NCBI GenBank assembly: GCA_963695705.1
Contig: CAVOHB010000009.1
Span: forward strand, 62,001 to 126,000
DNA from: JBKPNJ01 sp963695705
GTDB taxonomy: Bacteria > Actinomycetota > Actinomycetes > Propionibacteriales > Nocardioidaceae
DNA length: 64,000 nucleotides
Direction of reading: 5' to 3'
The notes beneath the pieces are model-generated. The model was not told the origin of the DNA. It worked only from the letters and a program-made list of their open reading frames with translations, and did not search any database. Position numbers and translations under genes: made by a program. Positions 24,937-34,713 of this stretch are shown here, one piece after another (position 1 is the stretch's first letter; every line of letters begins with the position of its first letter).

Positions 24937-26166
24937 TCAATGCTGATGAGGCTGGGATGGCGGATTGCTGAGCTGGGCCGGCGCGGGGCCGCTTCCGGGG
25001 CCCGGCGGACCTGTCCGCTGCCCTTGGCTTCCCTGCCCGTCGCCGGGCTGATCGCGGGGCACCACCCCCTGCGGCTCCTCCTGGCTCCTCGGCGTCCGGC
25101 CCGACGCCGGGAAGGTCGCACCGGACGGCTCGTTGCCGCTCTCCAGCCGGCGGCTGTCGTAGTCGAGCCGCTGCCGGTTCGCCTCGCTGCCTTCGGCGCT
25201 GCCGCCCATCTGGTCGATATGACGCATTTCGTGCACGCACATCTGCCCCGGCGTGACGCACAGGCCGACGGCGGCGTCGAAGAGCCCCTTCTCGACCGAG
25301 CCGAAATACTGGACCGGCACGGCTTCGCTCGGCCGCTCGAGGTCGAGGTAGGTTTGCCGGTTCAAGGAGGCACCGGCGGCCTTCGCCTTCGCGACCCATT
25401 CGTCGAAGCCTTGACGGTCGAGGCTCTTGAAGACGAAGTTCATGCGCGAGAAGCCCGATCCGCTGTACATGCCCGACAACCCGGTGAAATCTCCTGCCTT
25501 GTTCATGACCGCATGGAGCTTCGTCTCCATTCCCGGCATGGCGTAGATCATGCCCGCCAGTGCCGGTACGTAGAACGTGTTGTAGACGGACGAGGACGTG
25601 ATCCTGAAGTTGATCGGCACGTCGGCCGGGGCGGCCATCTCGTTCAGGCTCGCAACGCCATGGTCGGGATAGATGAACAGCCATTTCCAGTCGAGCGCGA
25701 CGACCTCGACCATCAGGGGCTTCACGTCGGCCGGCACGGGCCGGTTGGGAGCGATCCGGGCCAGGGGCCTGAAGGGGTCCAGGGTGTGGGTGCCGATCCA
25801 GGTCATGGCGCCGAGCGCGATGATGATCAGGAGAGGCACGGTCCAGATGATCACCTCGAGCTGCGTCGAGTGATGCCAGTCCGGGTCGTATTTCGCATCC
25901 GCATTGGAGGCACGATACCGCCATGCGAACATGAAGGTCATCGCGATGACCGGCACGATGACGAGCAGCATCAGCGCGGTGGACGCGATGATGAGATTGC
26001 GCTGCTGGACGGCGACGTCGCCCGATGGGTCCATGACGACCATGCCGCAGCCGGAGAGCAACCCTGAGACGGCAATGATGGTCAGGACCGGCAGGAGCCT
26101 GCCCTTCGTGGCTTCGCTCGGCCGGTGGAGCGCATCGTGAGGGATCGGCAATATCGGCTTGAACAT
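24937..26166 (-). CDS. cyoA: Cytochrome o ubiquinol oxidase subunit II, extended C-terminus
   Basis: 409 residues. A lipoprotein signal (L-L-S-G-C, Cys near 40) is followed by two membrane helices and the cupredoxin domain (V-V-A-L-D-W-K-W-L-F-I-Y-P and S-S-S-V-Y-N-T-F-Y-V-P). The CuA cysteine ligands of cytochrome c oxidases are absent, consistent with a quinol oxidase. After the CyoA core the protein continues with C-V-T-P-G-Q-M-C-V-H-E-M-R-H-I-D and then about 90 residues rich in Pro, Gly, Gln and Ser. That tail is longer than in the E. coli protein (about 315 residues). It lies four bases after the MFS gene. Confidence 0.95.
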   Translation of the reverse strand: MFKPILPIPHDALHRPSEATKGRLLPVLTIIAVSGLLSGCGMVVMDPSGDVAVQQRNLIIASTALMLLVIVPVIAMTFMFAWRYRASNADAKYDPDWHHSTQLEVIIWTVPLLIIIALGAMTWIGTHTLDPFRPLARIAPNRPVPADVKPLMVEVVALDWKWLFIYPDHGVASLNEMAAPADVPINFRITSSSVYNTFYVPALAGMIYAMPGMETKLHAVMNKAGDFTGLSGMYSGSGFSRMNFVFKSLDRQGFDEWVAKAKAAGASLNRQTYLDLERPSEAVPVQYFGSVEKGLFDAAVGLCVTPGQMCVHEMRHIDQMGGSAEGSEANRQRLDYDSRRLESGNEPSGATFPASGRTPRSQEEPQGVVPRDQPGDGQGSQGQRTGPPGPGSGPAPAQLSNPPSQPHQH

Positions 26167-26169
26167 GGT

Positions 26170-27513
26170 TTAGACCTGCCTGATCTCTGAGCGGGACAGG
26201 CTGAGCGTCAGGAGGGTCGTCACGGCGCCCGACAGCAGGTAGAGGCCCACGCAGGCTAGTCCGTAACGGGCCGACAGGAAGAGGACGATCAGCGGGGCGA
26301 AGCCCGCCCCGAGAAGCCAGGCGAGATCGTTGGTGAGGGCTGCCCCGGTATAGCGGTAGCGTTGCTCGAGCTGCGAGGTCACCGCGCCGGACGACTGTCC
26401 ATAGGACAGGCCGAGCAGCGCAAAGCCGGCGTTGACGTAGATCGTCTGGCCGATGGCGTTCTCCTCGACGATCAGAGGAGCGATCGTGCTGCAAATGGCG
26501 AAGACCGCAATCAGGCCTGCCGAGATCAGCAGGAGGTTGCGACGGCCGATCTGGTCGGCGATCAGCCCGGATGCAACGACCGCGCCGGCGCATATGAACG
26601 CGCCGGAGCATTGGATCATCAGGAACTCACCGGCGGAGCGGTGGGTGAACAGGGTGATCCAACTGATCGGAAACACGGTCACGAGGTGGAAGAGGGCGAA
26701 GCTTGCCAGCGGGATCAACGCACCGACCAGGAGAACGCTGGCATGGCTGCGGACCAGGGGAATGACAGGCGCCGGTTCGAGCCGACGCCGTTCGAGCAGT
26801 TGCGAGAACTCCTCGGTGGCAACGAGACGCAACCGCGAGAACAGGGCCACCACGTTGACGGCGAAGGCACAGAAGAACGGGTAGCGCCAGCCCCAGCTCA
26901 GGAAATCGTCCTCCGACAGATTGAGCATGAAGTAGGCGAACAGGACAGCGGCCACCATGAAGCCGAGCGGCGCGCCGAGTTGCGGGATGGCGGCATAGAA
27001 GCCCCGCCTCTCGACGGGTGCGTTGAGGGCAAGGAGGGAGGCAAGCCCGTCCCAGGCTCCACCGAGGGCCAGGCCTTGGCCGATCCTGAGGACGCCGAGA
27101 AGATACAGGGACCAGGCGCCGATCGTGCCATAGCCGGGCAGGAAGGAGATTGCCATGGTCGAAAAGCCGAGCAGGAAGAGCGCGATGGTGAGTTTGACTC
27201 CGCGGCCATGCCGCCGGTCGACGGCCATGAAGATGATCGACCCGATCGGCCGGGCGATGAAGGCCAGCGAGAACATGGCAAAGGAGTAGAGTGTTGCCGT
27301 CAGAGGATCCGCGAAGGGAAAGTAGACTTTGGGGAAGACCACCACGGATGCGATGGCGAACACGAAGAAGTCGAAGTATTCCGCCGCGCGGCCGATGATG
27401 ACTCCGATGGCGATCTCGCTCGGAGCAACCCTGTGGTCGGTCGAGACGAGGCGGGCGTCGCGCTCGAGCGACGTTGAGTTAGCCTGTGACTCTTGGATCT
27501 GATCCGTCGTCAT
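26170..27513 (-). CDS. MFS transporter, metabolite:H+ symporter type
   Basis: 447 residues, 12 membrane segments. The first loop has the sugar/metabolite transporter pattern R-P-I-G-S-I-I-F-M-A-V-D-R-R-H-G-R-G-V-K, and the pattern G-R-A-A-E-Y-F-D-F-F-V-F opens the first helix as in the MHS family (citrate, proline/betaine, shikimate). The substrate is unknown. Only four bases separate it from cyoA, so it is the first gene of the oxidase operon as arranged here. A permease in this position is a recurrent feature of some alphaproteobacterial cyo operons as far as I recall, but its role with the oxidase is unclear. Confidence 0.92.
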   Translation of the reverse strand: MTTDQIQESQANSTSLERDARLVSTDHRVAPSEIAIGVIIGRAAEYFDFFVFAIASVVVFPKVYFPFADPLTATLYSFAMFSLAFIARPIGSIIFMAVDRRHGRGVKLTIALFLLGFSTMAISFLPGYGTIGAWSLYLLGVLRIGQGLALGGAWDGLASLLALNAPVERRGFYAAIPQLGAPLGFMVAAVLFAYFMLNLSEDDFLSWGWRYPFFCAFAVNVVALFSRLRLVATEEFSQLLERRRLEPAPVIPLVRSHASVLLVGALIPLASFALFHLVTVFPISWITLFTHRSAGEFLMIQCSGAFICAGAVVASGLIADQIGRRNLLLISAGLIAVFAICSTIAPLIVEENAIGQTIYVNAGFALLGLSYGQSSGAVTSQLEQRYRYTGAALTNDLAWLLGAGFAPLIVLFLSARYGLACVGLYLLSGAVTTLLTLSLSRSEIRQV

Positions 27514-28367
27514 GTCGGCGATTTTCCTCAGTCAGAGTTGTTCGTCCCAGTCGGCTGATCCCGATGACCTGCCCTCAGCCACTCCCTTCGAGGCTTCATT
27601 GCATAGGCTAGCGTCGCCAATGGTTGTATGTGCACCGATCCGTTGATCAAGTCCGCACACAGGCGTCCTGACGTCCGAAAGTCACTTGGTGGACCAGTCT
27701 CCCAGGGGAGTGCTGCCCGGCAGGCCAATGCTCATCTTTCTCGCGCCCTGCCGCGATGATCATGCCGCCTGCGCAACTATGAAGAAAGGTCAGGTCTTCG
27801 CGAGTTCCGAGGTTCATGGCGATGCCCTCCCAACGGACCGATCTGACAGGTCGATCGATCTTAGATGCCTGCTATCCCATAAAGTCGCATTGATTTGAGT
27901 CAATGCCAACCGAGATACAGCGGGCTGAACCGGATCGAGAGCGCCGGTGAAGAGGCCTTGAGCCTCCGTCGCGTCAGTTCCTCCCACCGCGGGACAGCCC
28001 ACATTTCGCCTCTCCAGGTCCAAACCCAGTACGAAGACGGTTAGAATGAAAGCGGGTAGGGGGTGGGCTTTGGAATCGGACCGCGTTTGGGCGACGACCC
28101 GATGGGGGATATCCTTCCCGCACCAAAGAATAAAATCCCTAATGCGGTGCGCTTGCGAACCCCACCACGTGCTACAAAGTCACGCCATGTGATGGAGATC
28201 CGGTGTTTCCCAGTCCGGGTTCACATGAAGACGCTTCGTCAGGAGTCTTCGGCCTGCAAGCAATTGTCAGCCCGAAAGGGTCCCTTCATGTTCAGGACCC
28301 GGCAGTGTGACCCCTGTGTGTCCTTTGCCGCTCTCCGCTCCCGAAAGTCGGTGCCCCGCCTGTCGGA
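27514..28367. other. Long non-coding stretch upstream of the cyo operon
   Basis: About 850 bases between the MFS start and the end of the deacylase gene. Open frames are short and unlike proteins. It contains the FNR/FixK-like dyad at 27888-27905. The change from mostly intact genes to heavily indel-laden genes occurs here or just beyond. Confidence 0.4.
27888..27905. promoter_or_regulatory. FNR/FixK-type binding site
   Basis: CATTGATTTGAGTCAATG contains TTGAT-N4-GTCAA, matching the consensus of FNR/FixK-family oxygen regulators (TTGAT-N4-ATCAA) at all but one arm position. The outer CATTGA/TCAATG arms are perfect. It lies 375 bases upstream of the MFS-cyo operon, whose oxidase products are typical targets. 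The distance is long for direct control. Confidence 0.45.
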
Positions 28368-29340
28368 TCAACGTTCTATCGGCGTGCCGATATTGCCGAT
28401 CAGCTGACCGGCCGATACGAAGCTGTGCTCGGTCTGGCGCAGCACATACCCCGGGACCGGACTCAGGATTTCCGCGGGCGAACTGCGCAATCCGACCGTC
28501 GGATGAAGAAGCGCGACGCACTGGCCCTTTGCGACCTCATCGGCCAGAGATGCGAGATGCTCGACCAGGCCCGCCTCCGGTGCGAGATACTGGCCCTCCG
28601 GGCCGGCAGTGAAATGGACGCCTGAGAACGGGATGGCGTCGGGACCGACCGTCGGCTTGATGGCGCCGAAAGCGGCCAGCGCACGCAGCAGACCCTCTTC
28701 CATGATCGCCAGTTCCGAGGACTTCATGCGGCCGCCGCCGCCCTCGACCTCGATGGAGGCGAGGTCGGCGAGCTTCGCAGCGCCGCAGGCGGTCTCGTCG
28801 ATGCCATCGACATGCTGCACGAAGCGATAGCCCCAGGCCTCCATCAGCGCGTTGAGCCGGGCATCGTCGACGACGCTTTGTCCGTGGTGAAGCCGAACAC
28901 CATCGGCACGACCGAGACGTCGCGCCCTCCGGCATGGACGTCGATCAGCAGATCGACGGCCGGAAACAGCGTTCGGTCATGAATGCGCAGAGACGCTCGG
29001 TCGGCGTGCCGTCGGCCTTGCCGGGGAAGAAGCGATTCATGTTCTGCCCGTCGAAGGGGGAGAGGCGCTTGCCCTTCTGCGACGCCGGGAAAGTTGAGGG
29101 ACGGAATGATGATGACGCGGCCGGTCACGTCGGCAGGCTCAAGCCGCTCGGCCAGCCGGCGCAGGACGATCTGGGCCTCGTACTCGTCGCCATGGATGCC
29201 GCCGCAGAGCAGGACGGAAGGCCCTTCGCCATTGTTGATGCAGCAGAGGAATTCACCGGCGACGCCGTCGAGCGACCCGACGAGCGGGCCGAGGTCGTAG
29301 CGAACTTGCCGGGGCGGGTGGCGTCGAAGTCGGGGAGCAT
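28368..29340 (-). pseudogene. Succinylglutamate desuccinylase/aspartoacylase-family deacylase, several frameshifts
   Basis: Reading across about four frameshifts gives a ~325-residue zinc carboxypeptidase-like deacylase. The segment G-G-I-H-G-D-E-Y-E (zinc H-x-x-E) lies near 29175, and I-D-V-H-A-G-G (third zinc ligand) near 28940. The C-terminal beta domain ends G-N-I-G-T-P-I-E-R. Such enzymes remove acyl groups from N-acyl amino acids. I traced losses or gains of single bases: a lost G near 29308 (AAG-TTCGC), an extra G near 29080 (GAAGGG), a lost C near 28970 (GAACGCTG) and one near 28850. All are in short runs. Last gene of the peptide-transporter operon. Confidence 0.78.
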
Positions 29341-29418
29341 GAAGTCCAATTCCTTCCGGCGCGACGGGCGCACCGCACCGGGCTCGCCTGTCGGCTCTGG
29401 ATTGAGACGGGAGGTGAT

Positions 29419-30647
29419 TCAGGCGGCCGCGCGGCCGAGTGGCTCGGCGGCCAGCAGTCGCGGCCGGCTTGTGAAAGCGCACCGGCGAGAACGGCTCCAG
29501 CGCTTCCGGCTTGATCGCCGGTCATGATCCAGTCCGTGAACAGCTTGGTGAAACCCAGCGAGATCGCGAAGCCATGGCCGGACCAGCCGTAGCCGTAGAT
29601 GGTATTGGCCAGGCCCTCCGCCTGGCCGATCAGCGGAATGTGGTCGACGGCGACGGTTTCCACCCGCGAGGCGTCGACCCTGAGGAAAGTCGAGTTGTCG
29701 ATGAAGGGCAGGGTCAGGATCGCGTCGGTGACGTTCTGCGTCATCGCAGCTGAGCGAGCCCTTCCACAGCCCCTCCGGCGTATGGGCGACATGGGCACCG
29801 CCCGACAGCATGATCGACGCCGTCGGGGAGCTGCTTCACGGCGAGGCGCCGATGCGCGTGCGAGAGCAGATGGTTGACCGTCTTGTTCAACGGATTCGAA
29901 ACGAAATGCATCTGCGGCATGAGGTTCCAGACCGGCCCGAGCTCATGCGGCTTGAGAATCGGCTTCAGCAGCGCCTCGGCGCCGGCATTGGCGACCACGA
30001 CCAGCCGCGATCGCCGACCGGAACGGTCTCGCCGCTCGCGAGCTTCACGGCGCGTCGCGACTGCCGCGCGCGTGCACGATCTCGACGACCTTGGCGCCCG
30101 TGCGGATGACGGCTCCGGCCTTCGCCGCCTGCCTTGGCGAACTGGCTGCGTGGCGAAAGTGTGGTCGCCGACGCCGTCATCGGGGCAGTAGATCGCGCCC
30201 AACGATGCCGGTCGCGAGCTCCGGCTCCCGCGCCAGCGCCTCGTCGCGCGTCAGCACCTCGGAGGGCGTGCCGAGGCTCGTCTGGGCAGCCGCAGTCGCC
30301 GCCATGCGCCCGAGCACCTCGTGCTCGCGATGGCCGTAGGACACGTCGTAGACCTGCAGACCGCCGACGCGGCGAAAGCCGACACCGCCCTCGAAACTTC
30401 GTCCTGATAATCCGCCCCAGAGCTTCTGCGCGATGGCGCAGATCGGCAGCTCGCGCAGGTCGCGACCATTGGCGCGCACGCCGCGCTCGCCCGGTCCGCC
30501 AGAGGCGCCGCCGGCGATCTCGCCGGCCTCGAGCAGCGTCACCGTCCTGCCGGCGCTTCGCGAGTTGATAGGCGAGGCTCGTGCCGTAGATGCCGCCGCC
30601 GACGATGACGATTTCGGAGGCGTTGCTGATGATCGGACATCGATCAT
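29419..30647 (-). pseudogene. FAD-dependent amine/D-amino-acid oxidase-like protein, many frameshifts
   Basis: Pieces of a DadA/sarcosine-oxidase-type flavoenzyme appear in all three frames. The dinucleotide-binding start E-I-V-I-V-G-G-G-I-Y-G-T-S-L-A-Y-Q-L-A-K-R lies near 30590, then T-V-T-L-L-E-A-G-E-I-A-G-G-A-S-G-G. Next come V-V-V-A-N-A-G-A-E-A-L-L-K-P-I-L near 30000 and the C-terminal FAD site T-I-Y-G-Y-G-W-S-G-H-G-F-A-I-S-L-G near 29570. At least six frame changes are needed. The ends are approximate (start M-I-D-V-R-S near 30647). The family oxidises amino or imino acids to keto acids; the exact substrate is unknown. The neighbouring peptide transporter and deacylase suggest a breakdown route. 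Confidence 0.75.
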
Positions 30648-30688
30648 ATTCCTTTTGTCTGCTTCAGTGGTCGGAGTTCGAGAGGCGT

Positions 30689-31781
30689 TCATCCGCGAAG
30701 TGGCAGGTCGCGGCACTGCGGCCCCCGGGCGCAGGCATGGAGTGGTGGCGCGTCCTCTGCGCAGATGCGTGGCACGCGGCCATCGGGGGTCTCAACGGCC
30801 GCAGTCGCCCCGGCGGCGAGCCGCCGTGCCAGCGGGCAGCGGGTGTGGAAAGCTGCAGCCGGTCGGAATGGCGAGTGGGCTCGGGATCGAGCCTTCCAGC
30901 ACCGCGCCGGCCGATCGCGCTCCGACCGACGGCGGAGACGTGGCGCGGCGATTGCCATCAGGCTCTGCGTATAGGGATGACGCGGCGCGCCGCAGACCTC
31001 CTCGACATCGCCCTGCTCGACGAAGCGGCCGAGATACATCACCCCGACGGCATCGGCCATGTGCTCGACCAGGGCCAGGTCATGAGTGATGATGATGTAG
31101 GTCAGGGCGAGCTTGGCCTGGAGGTCGGCCAGCAGGTTGATGATCTGCGCCTGGACCGATACGTCGAGCGCGCTGACCGGCTCGTCGAGGACGAGCACCT
31201 GTCGGCTCGCAGATGATGGCACGGGCGATGGCGACGCGCTGACGCTGTCCGCCGGACAATTCATGCGGATAGCGGCCGAGATGCGCCACGTTGAGGCCGA
31301 CCAGCGCGATGACGGCGTTGATCCGTTCGAACCGGGCCGACACGTTCGCGGATGCAGGCCATGCACGGTCAGCGCTTCACGCAGCGTGTCGAACACGGTC
31401 ATCCGGGGATCGAGCGAGGCGCGCGGATCCTGCAGCACCAGCTGAACCTTGCGGCGCATCGCGCGCAGGCCCGGCGTCGAGGCGTCGAGAGCACGCACGC
31501 CATCGATCGTCGACCTCACCCGACGGTCGGCCTCAGCAGTCCGACGATCGAGCCGCGCGAGCGAACTCTTGCCGGAACCGGATTCTCCCACGATGGCGAA
31601 GCAGGTTCCTCGTCGGACGCGTGAACGAGACGCCGTCGACAGCCCGCACCACGGGCGCCGCGACACCGGCTCAGGAAGCGCCGTCCGGCCACCGAAATGC
31701 CGGCTGACGTCCGTCGACGACGACGATGTCGTCGATCTCGGCGACCGGGCGGCGCAGGCGGGACGGGAAGGGCGCGTTCAT
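30689..31781 (-). pseudogene. Peptide ABC transporter ATPase (DppF/OppF-like), frameshifted
   Basis: Second ATPase of the peptide importer. Walker A C-F-A-I-V-G-E-S-G-S-G-K-S-S-L-A-R-L lies near 31580, then Q-L-V-L-Q-D-P-R-A-S-L-D-P-R-M-T near 31420. Walker B V-L-V-L-D-E-P-V-S-A-L-D-V-S-V-Q is near 31190, with I-I-I-T-H-D-L-A-L-V after it. The C-terminal oligopeptide-type zinc-finger-like region (C-P-L-A-R-R and C-A-R-G-P-Q-C-R) is present. At least four frame changes; the start M-N-A-P-F-P-S-R near 31781 is the best candidate. The ABC signature lies in a frameshifted part. Confidence 0.82.
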
Positions 31782-32792
31782 CGCAGGCGCCTCCTCGGCG
31801 AAAACGCAAGCCACGTTCCGGCCCGCCAACGGACGCGGACGGCCGGCTCCTCGACGGCGCATTCGGCTCGGTTGGCGCTGCGCTGGCAGCGTGGACGGAA
31901 GGCGCAGCCCGGGGAAAGCGGCCGATCAGCGGCGGCTCGCCGGGAATGGTGCGCAGGCGGTGGCCACGGCCTTCGCTGCCGCCCGGCGCCGAGGTGCGCA
32001 GCGCCAGTGTGTAAGGATGCAGCGGCCGCTCCAGCACGGTTCGCGACTTCGCCGCTCTCGACGATGACGGCCGGCGTACATCACGGCCACGTCGTCGGCG
32101 AAGCGAGCGACGAGGTTGAGGTCGTGCGTGACGAGCAGCACGGCCATCCCGCGTTTCGCCTGGATCTCGCGCAGCAGGACGAGAATCTGCTGCTGGATCG
32201 TGACGTCGAGCGCACTGGTCGGCTCGTCGGCGAGCAGCACCTCGCGGGTCCTGGGCAAGCGCGATGGCGATGACGATGCGCTGCTTCATGCCGCCCGAGA
32301 ACTGATGCGGGTACATGTCGAGCCGTCGCTCGGGATCGGCGATCTTGACGTCCGCAGCAGCTCGATGCAGCGCTGCCTGCACGGTTTGCCGATCGAGGCG
32401 GGACCCGGCCGTGACCGCCTCGGCGAGCTGGTCACCGATCGTCAGCACCGGGTTCAGCGCGCTCGCCGCGTCCTGGAAGACGACGCCGATCTTGCGGCGT
32501 CGCAAGTCGCGCAGCGCCGCCGGGGACAGGCCCAGTGCCGGCTCGCCCGCCGATGCTGATCGCGCCTGCGGTGATCGCGACCTCCTGCGGATTGACCAGC
32601 GTGCCGATCGCTCGCAGCAGCGTCGACTTGCCGGAGCCGGATTCGCCGACCACGCGCCAGCGTCCGGCCGGACTTGATCGCCAGGTCGACACCGCGAACG
32701 ACCTCGAGCAGGCCCGTCGCCCGTCCGGTAGGCCATGCGCAGGGCCTTGAACGGAAACAGCGCAGTATCCTCGCTGGCCTGTCGCCGATCAT
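31781..32792 (-). pseudogene. Peptide ABC transporter ATPase (DppD/OppD-like), frameshifted
   Basis: First ATPase of the importer. Joined across frames it starts M-I-G-D-R-P-A-R, continues L-L-E-V-V-R-G-V-D-L-A-I-K-S-G-R-T-L-A, then V-V-G-E-S-G-S-G-K-S-T-L-L-R-A-I-G-T (Walker A, near 32640). Walker B is L-L-A-D-E-P-T-S-A-L-D-V-T-I-Q near 32220, then L-L-V-T-H-D-L-N-L-V. The C-terminus has I-P-G-E-P-P-L-I-G-R-F-P typical of OppD/DppD. At least five frame changes. The end is approximate because the last frame is unclear next to the dppF-like start. Confidence 0.82.
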
Positions 32793-33760
32793 GCGGCGGT
32801 GCCGTCGACCGGAACGCGGCGACGCAGGAAGCGCGAACAGCGGCGCCTGGCGGGCGCACGCGCCGGCTGGTCGGATCGTAGATCGTGCGCAGCGCGTCAC
32901 CGAGCAGATTGAAGGCGAGCGCCGAGACGGCGAGGAAGAGGCCAGGGAACGTCGCCAGATAGGGATGGCTGCGAATGTAGGAACGGCTCTCGCCCAGCAT
33001 CGTGCCCCATTCGGGAAAGGGCGGCTGAGTGCCGAGGCCGAGGAAGCCGAGGCCCGAGGCCGAGAGCAGGGTCGATGCGAACAGCAGGGTCGACAGCGTC
33101 ATCAGCGTGCCGGAGATGTTCGGCAGCACATGGCGCAGGATCACGCGCAGCGGGCTTCGCGCCCAGAGCTATCGAGCCCTCGATATAGGGCTCGGCGAGG
33201 ATGCTCAGCGTCACCGCCCGGGCCGTGCGCGCAAAGACCGGGATCGAGACGATCGCCGACCGCGATGATGACGTTCTGCGTATTGGCGCCGAGGATCGCG
33301 ACGACCGCCAGCGCGAAGACGATGTCGGGGAAGCTCAGCATGATGTCGATGGCGCGCATCACCGCGGCATCGATCCAGCCGCGCCGCCAGGCGGCGAGGA
33401 TGCCGAGCGGCACGCCGACGAGAAACGCGACGGTGACGCCGCCGACGCCGATGCCCAGCGTCGCGCGGGCACCGACCAGGACGCGGCTGAGGACGTCGCG
33501 CCCGAGCTGGTCCGTGCCGAACCAATGCGCGGCAGAAGGCGGCCGAAGCGTTTGTGCGAAGTTCTGGCGAAAGGCATCCTGCGGCGCCAGCACCGGCCCG
33601 AAGATCGGCGAGCAGCAGGTAGAGGACGACGAGAGTCAGGCCGACCACGCCCTTCGGCTGAGAAAGGATCCGTCGGAGCAGCGACCCAGCGCGATCTCGG
33701 CGCGAAGTCGCCGAGCGCGGTGGCATCCCGGCCGGCGACCACGTTCTGTACGATGCTCAT
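32790..33760 (-). pseudogene. Peptide ABC transporter permease (DppC/OppC-like), frameshifted
   Basis: Joined frames give a five- to six-span DppC-type permease. It starts M-S-I-V-Q-N-V-V-A-G (33760), then V-V-L-Y-L-L-L-A-D, F-G-T-D-Q-L-G-R-D-V-L-S-R-V-L-V-G-A-R near 33500, I-D-I-M-L-S-F-P-D-I-V-F-A-L near 33340, and the coupling segment H-V-L-P-N-I-S-G-T-L near 33130. It ends near G-D-A-L-R-T-I-Y-D-P. About four frame changes. The start overlaps the DppB stop as ATGA. The end is approximate. Confidence 0.83.
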
Positions 33761-34688
33761 GCCGCTCTCTCTTCCTCGCGCGTGCGCGGGTCGAGCCATT
33801 GGGTCAGCAGGTCGGTGACGAGATTGATGACCACGAAGAAGATCGCGAACATCAGGATCGCGTACTGGATGACCGGATAGTCGGCGCGCGAGACCGCATC
33901 GACGAGAAGGCGGCCCACGCCGGGAATGCCGAACACGGTTTCGGTGACGACCGAGCCGCCCAGCATGCCGCCGAACTGCACGCCGGCGACGCTGACCGCC
34001 GCGATCAGCGAATTGCGCAGCGCATGGACAGCACGACGCGGGTCTCGCTCAGGCCCTTGGCGCGCGCCGTGTCGAGATAGTCCTTGCCCATCGCCTCCAG
34101 CAGGCTCGTCGCGACGAGGCGGCTGAACATCGCCGTCGGCGCGCGTGGCGATGACGAGGATCGGCAGGACGAAATGGGCGGGCGTCGAGGCTCCGGCCGC
34201 AGGCAGCCAGCCGAGATTGACGGCAAAGAGCCAGATGCAGAGCAGGCCGAGCCAGTAGATCGGCATCGAGATGCCGGCGAGCGTCAGCACGGTGATCGCC
34301 GCATCGGCGATGCCGCCCGGGCGCATCGCGCAGACGATGCCGGCGATGCGTGCCGACGAGGACTCCGATCGCCAGTCCGCCGATCGGCGACGATCAGCGT
34401 GTTGGGCAGACGCTCCGAAAGCTCGACGACGACCGGGCGATGCGTGCGGAAGGATGTCGCGGCGGACGGATCCCAGATGCCCCGGAGGAAATGGCCGTAG
34501 CGCGTCGAGCAAGCGGCTCGTTCAGACCGAGGAACTTGCGGATGCTCTCGATCTCTTCGTTCGACGCGGTCGGCCCGGCGAGAATCTGCGCCGGGTCGCC
34601 CGGGATCAGGTCGACGAAGAGGAAGACGAGCAGAGAAACCGCAAACGAGCGTCGGCAGGGCGCTGCCCAGGCGTTTGAGAACGAACAT
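33757..34688 (-). pseudogene. Peptide ABC transporter permease (DppB/OppB-like), frameshifted
   Basis: Starts M-F-V-L-K-R-L-G-S-A-L-P-T-L and, across at least four frame changes, shows D-L-I-P-G-D-P-A-Q-I-L-A-G-P near 34600. L-A-G-I-S-M-P-I-Y-W-L-G-L-L lies near 34260, the coupling segment A-L-R-N-S-L-I-A-A-V-S-V near 34010, then E-T-V-F-G-I-P-G-V-G-R-L-L-V-D-A and a C-terminal D-P-R-T-R-E-E-E-R-A-A. This is a standard ~310-residue DppB permease. It follows the binding-protein gene by 25 bases. Confidence 0.85.
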
Positions 34689-34713
34689 GGCCGCTTCTCC
34701 GCGATCGCAAACC

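Noticed and set aside
23213..24946. A 577-residue plus-strand open frame
   Set aside because: It runs antisense to cyoB and is rich in Asp, His and Arg, as expected for a mirror of a membrane protein.
22916..26611. A 1231-residue giant protein
   Set aside because: Only the last 667 residues are CyoB. The rest is cyoA and MFS sequence read in the wrong frame.
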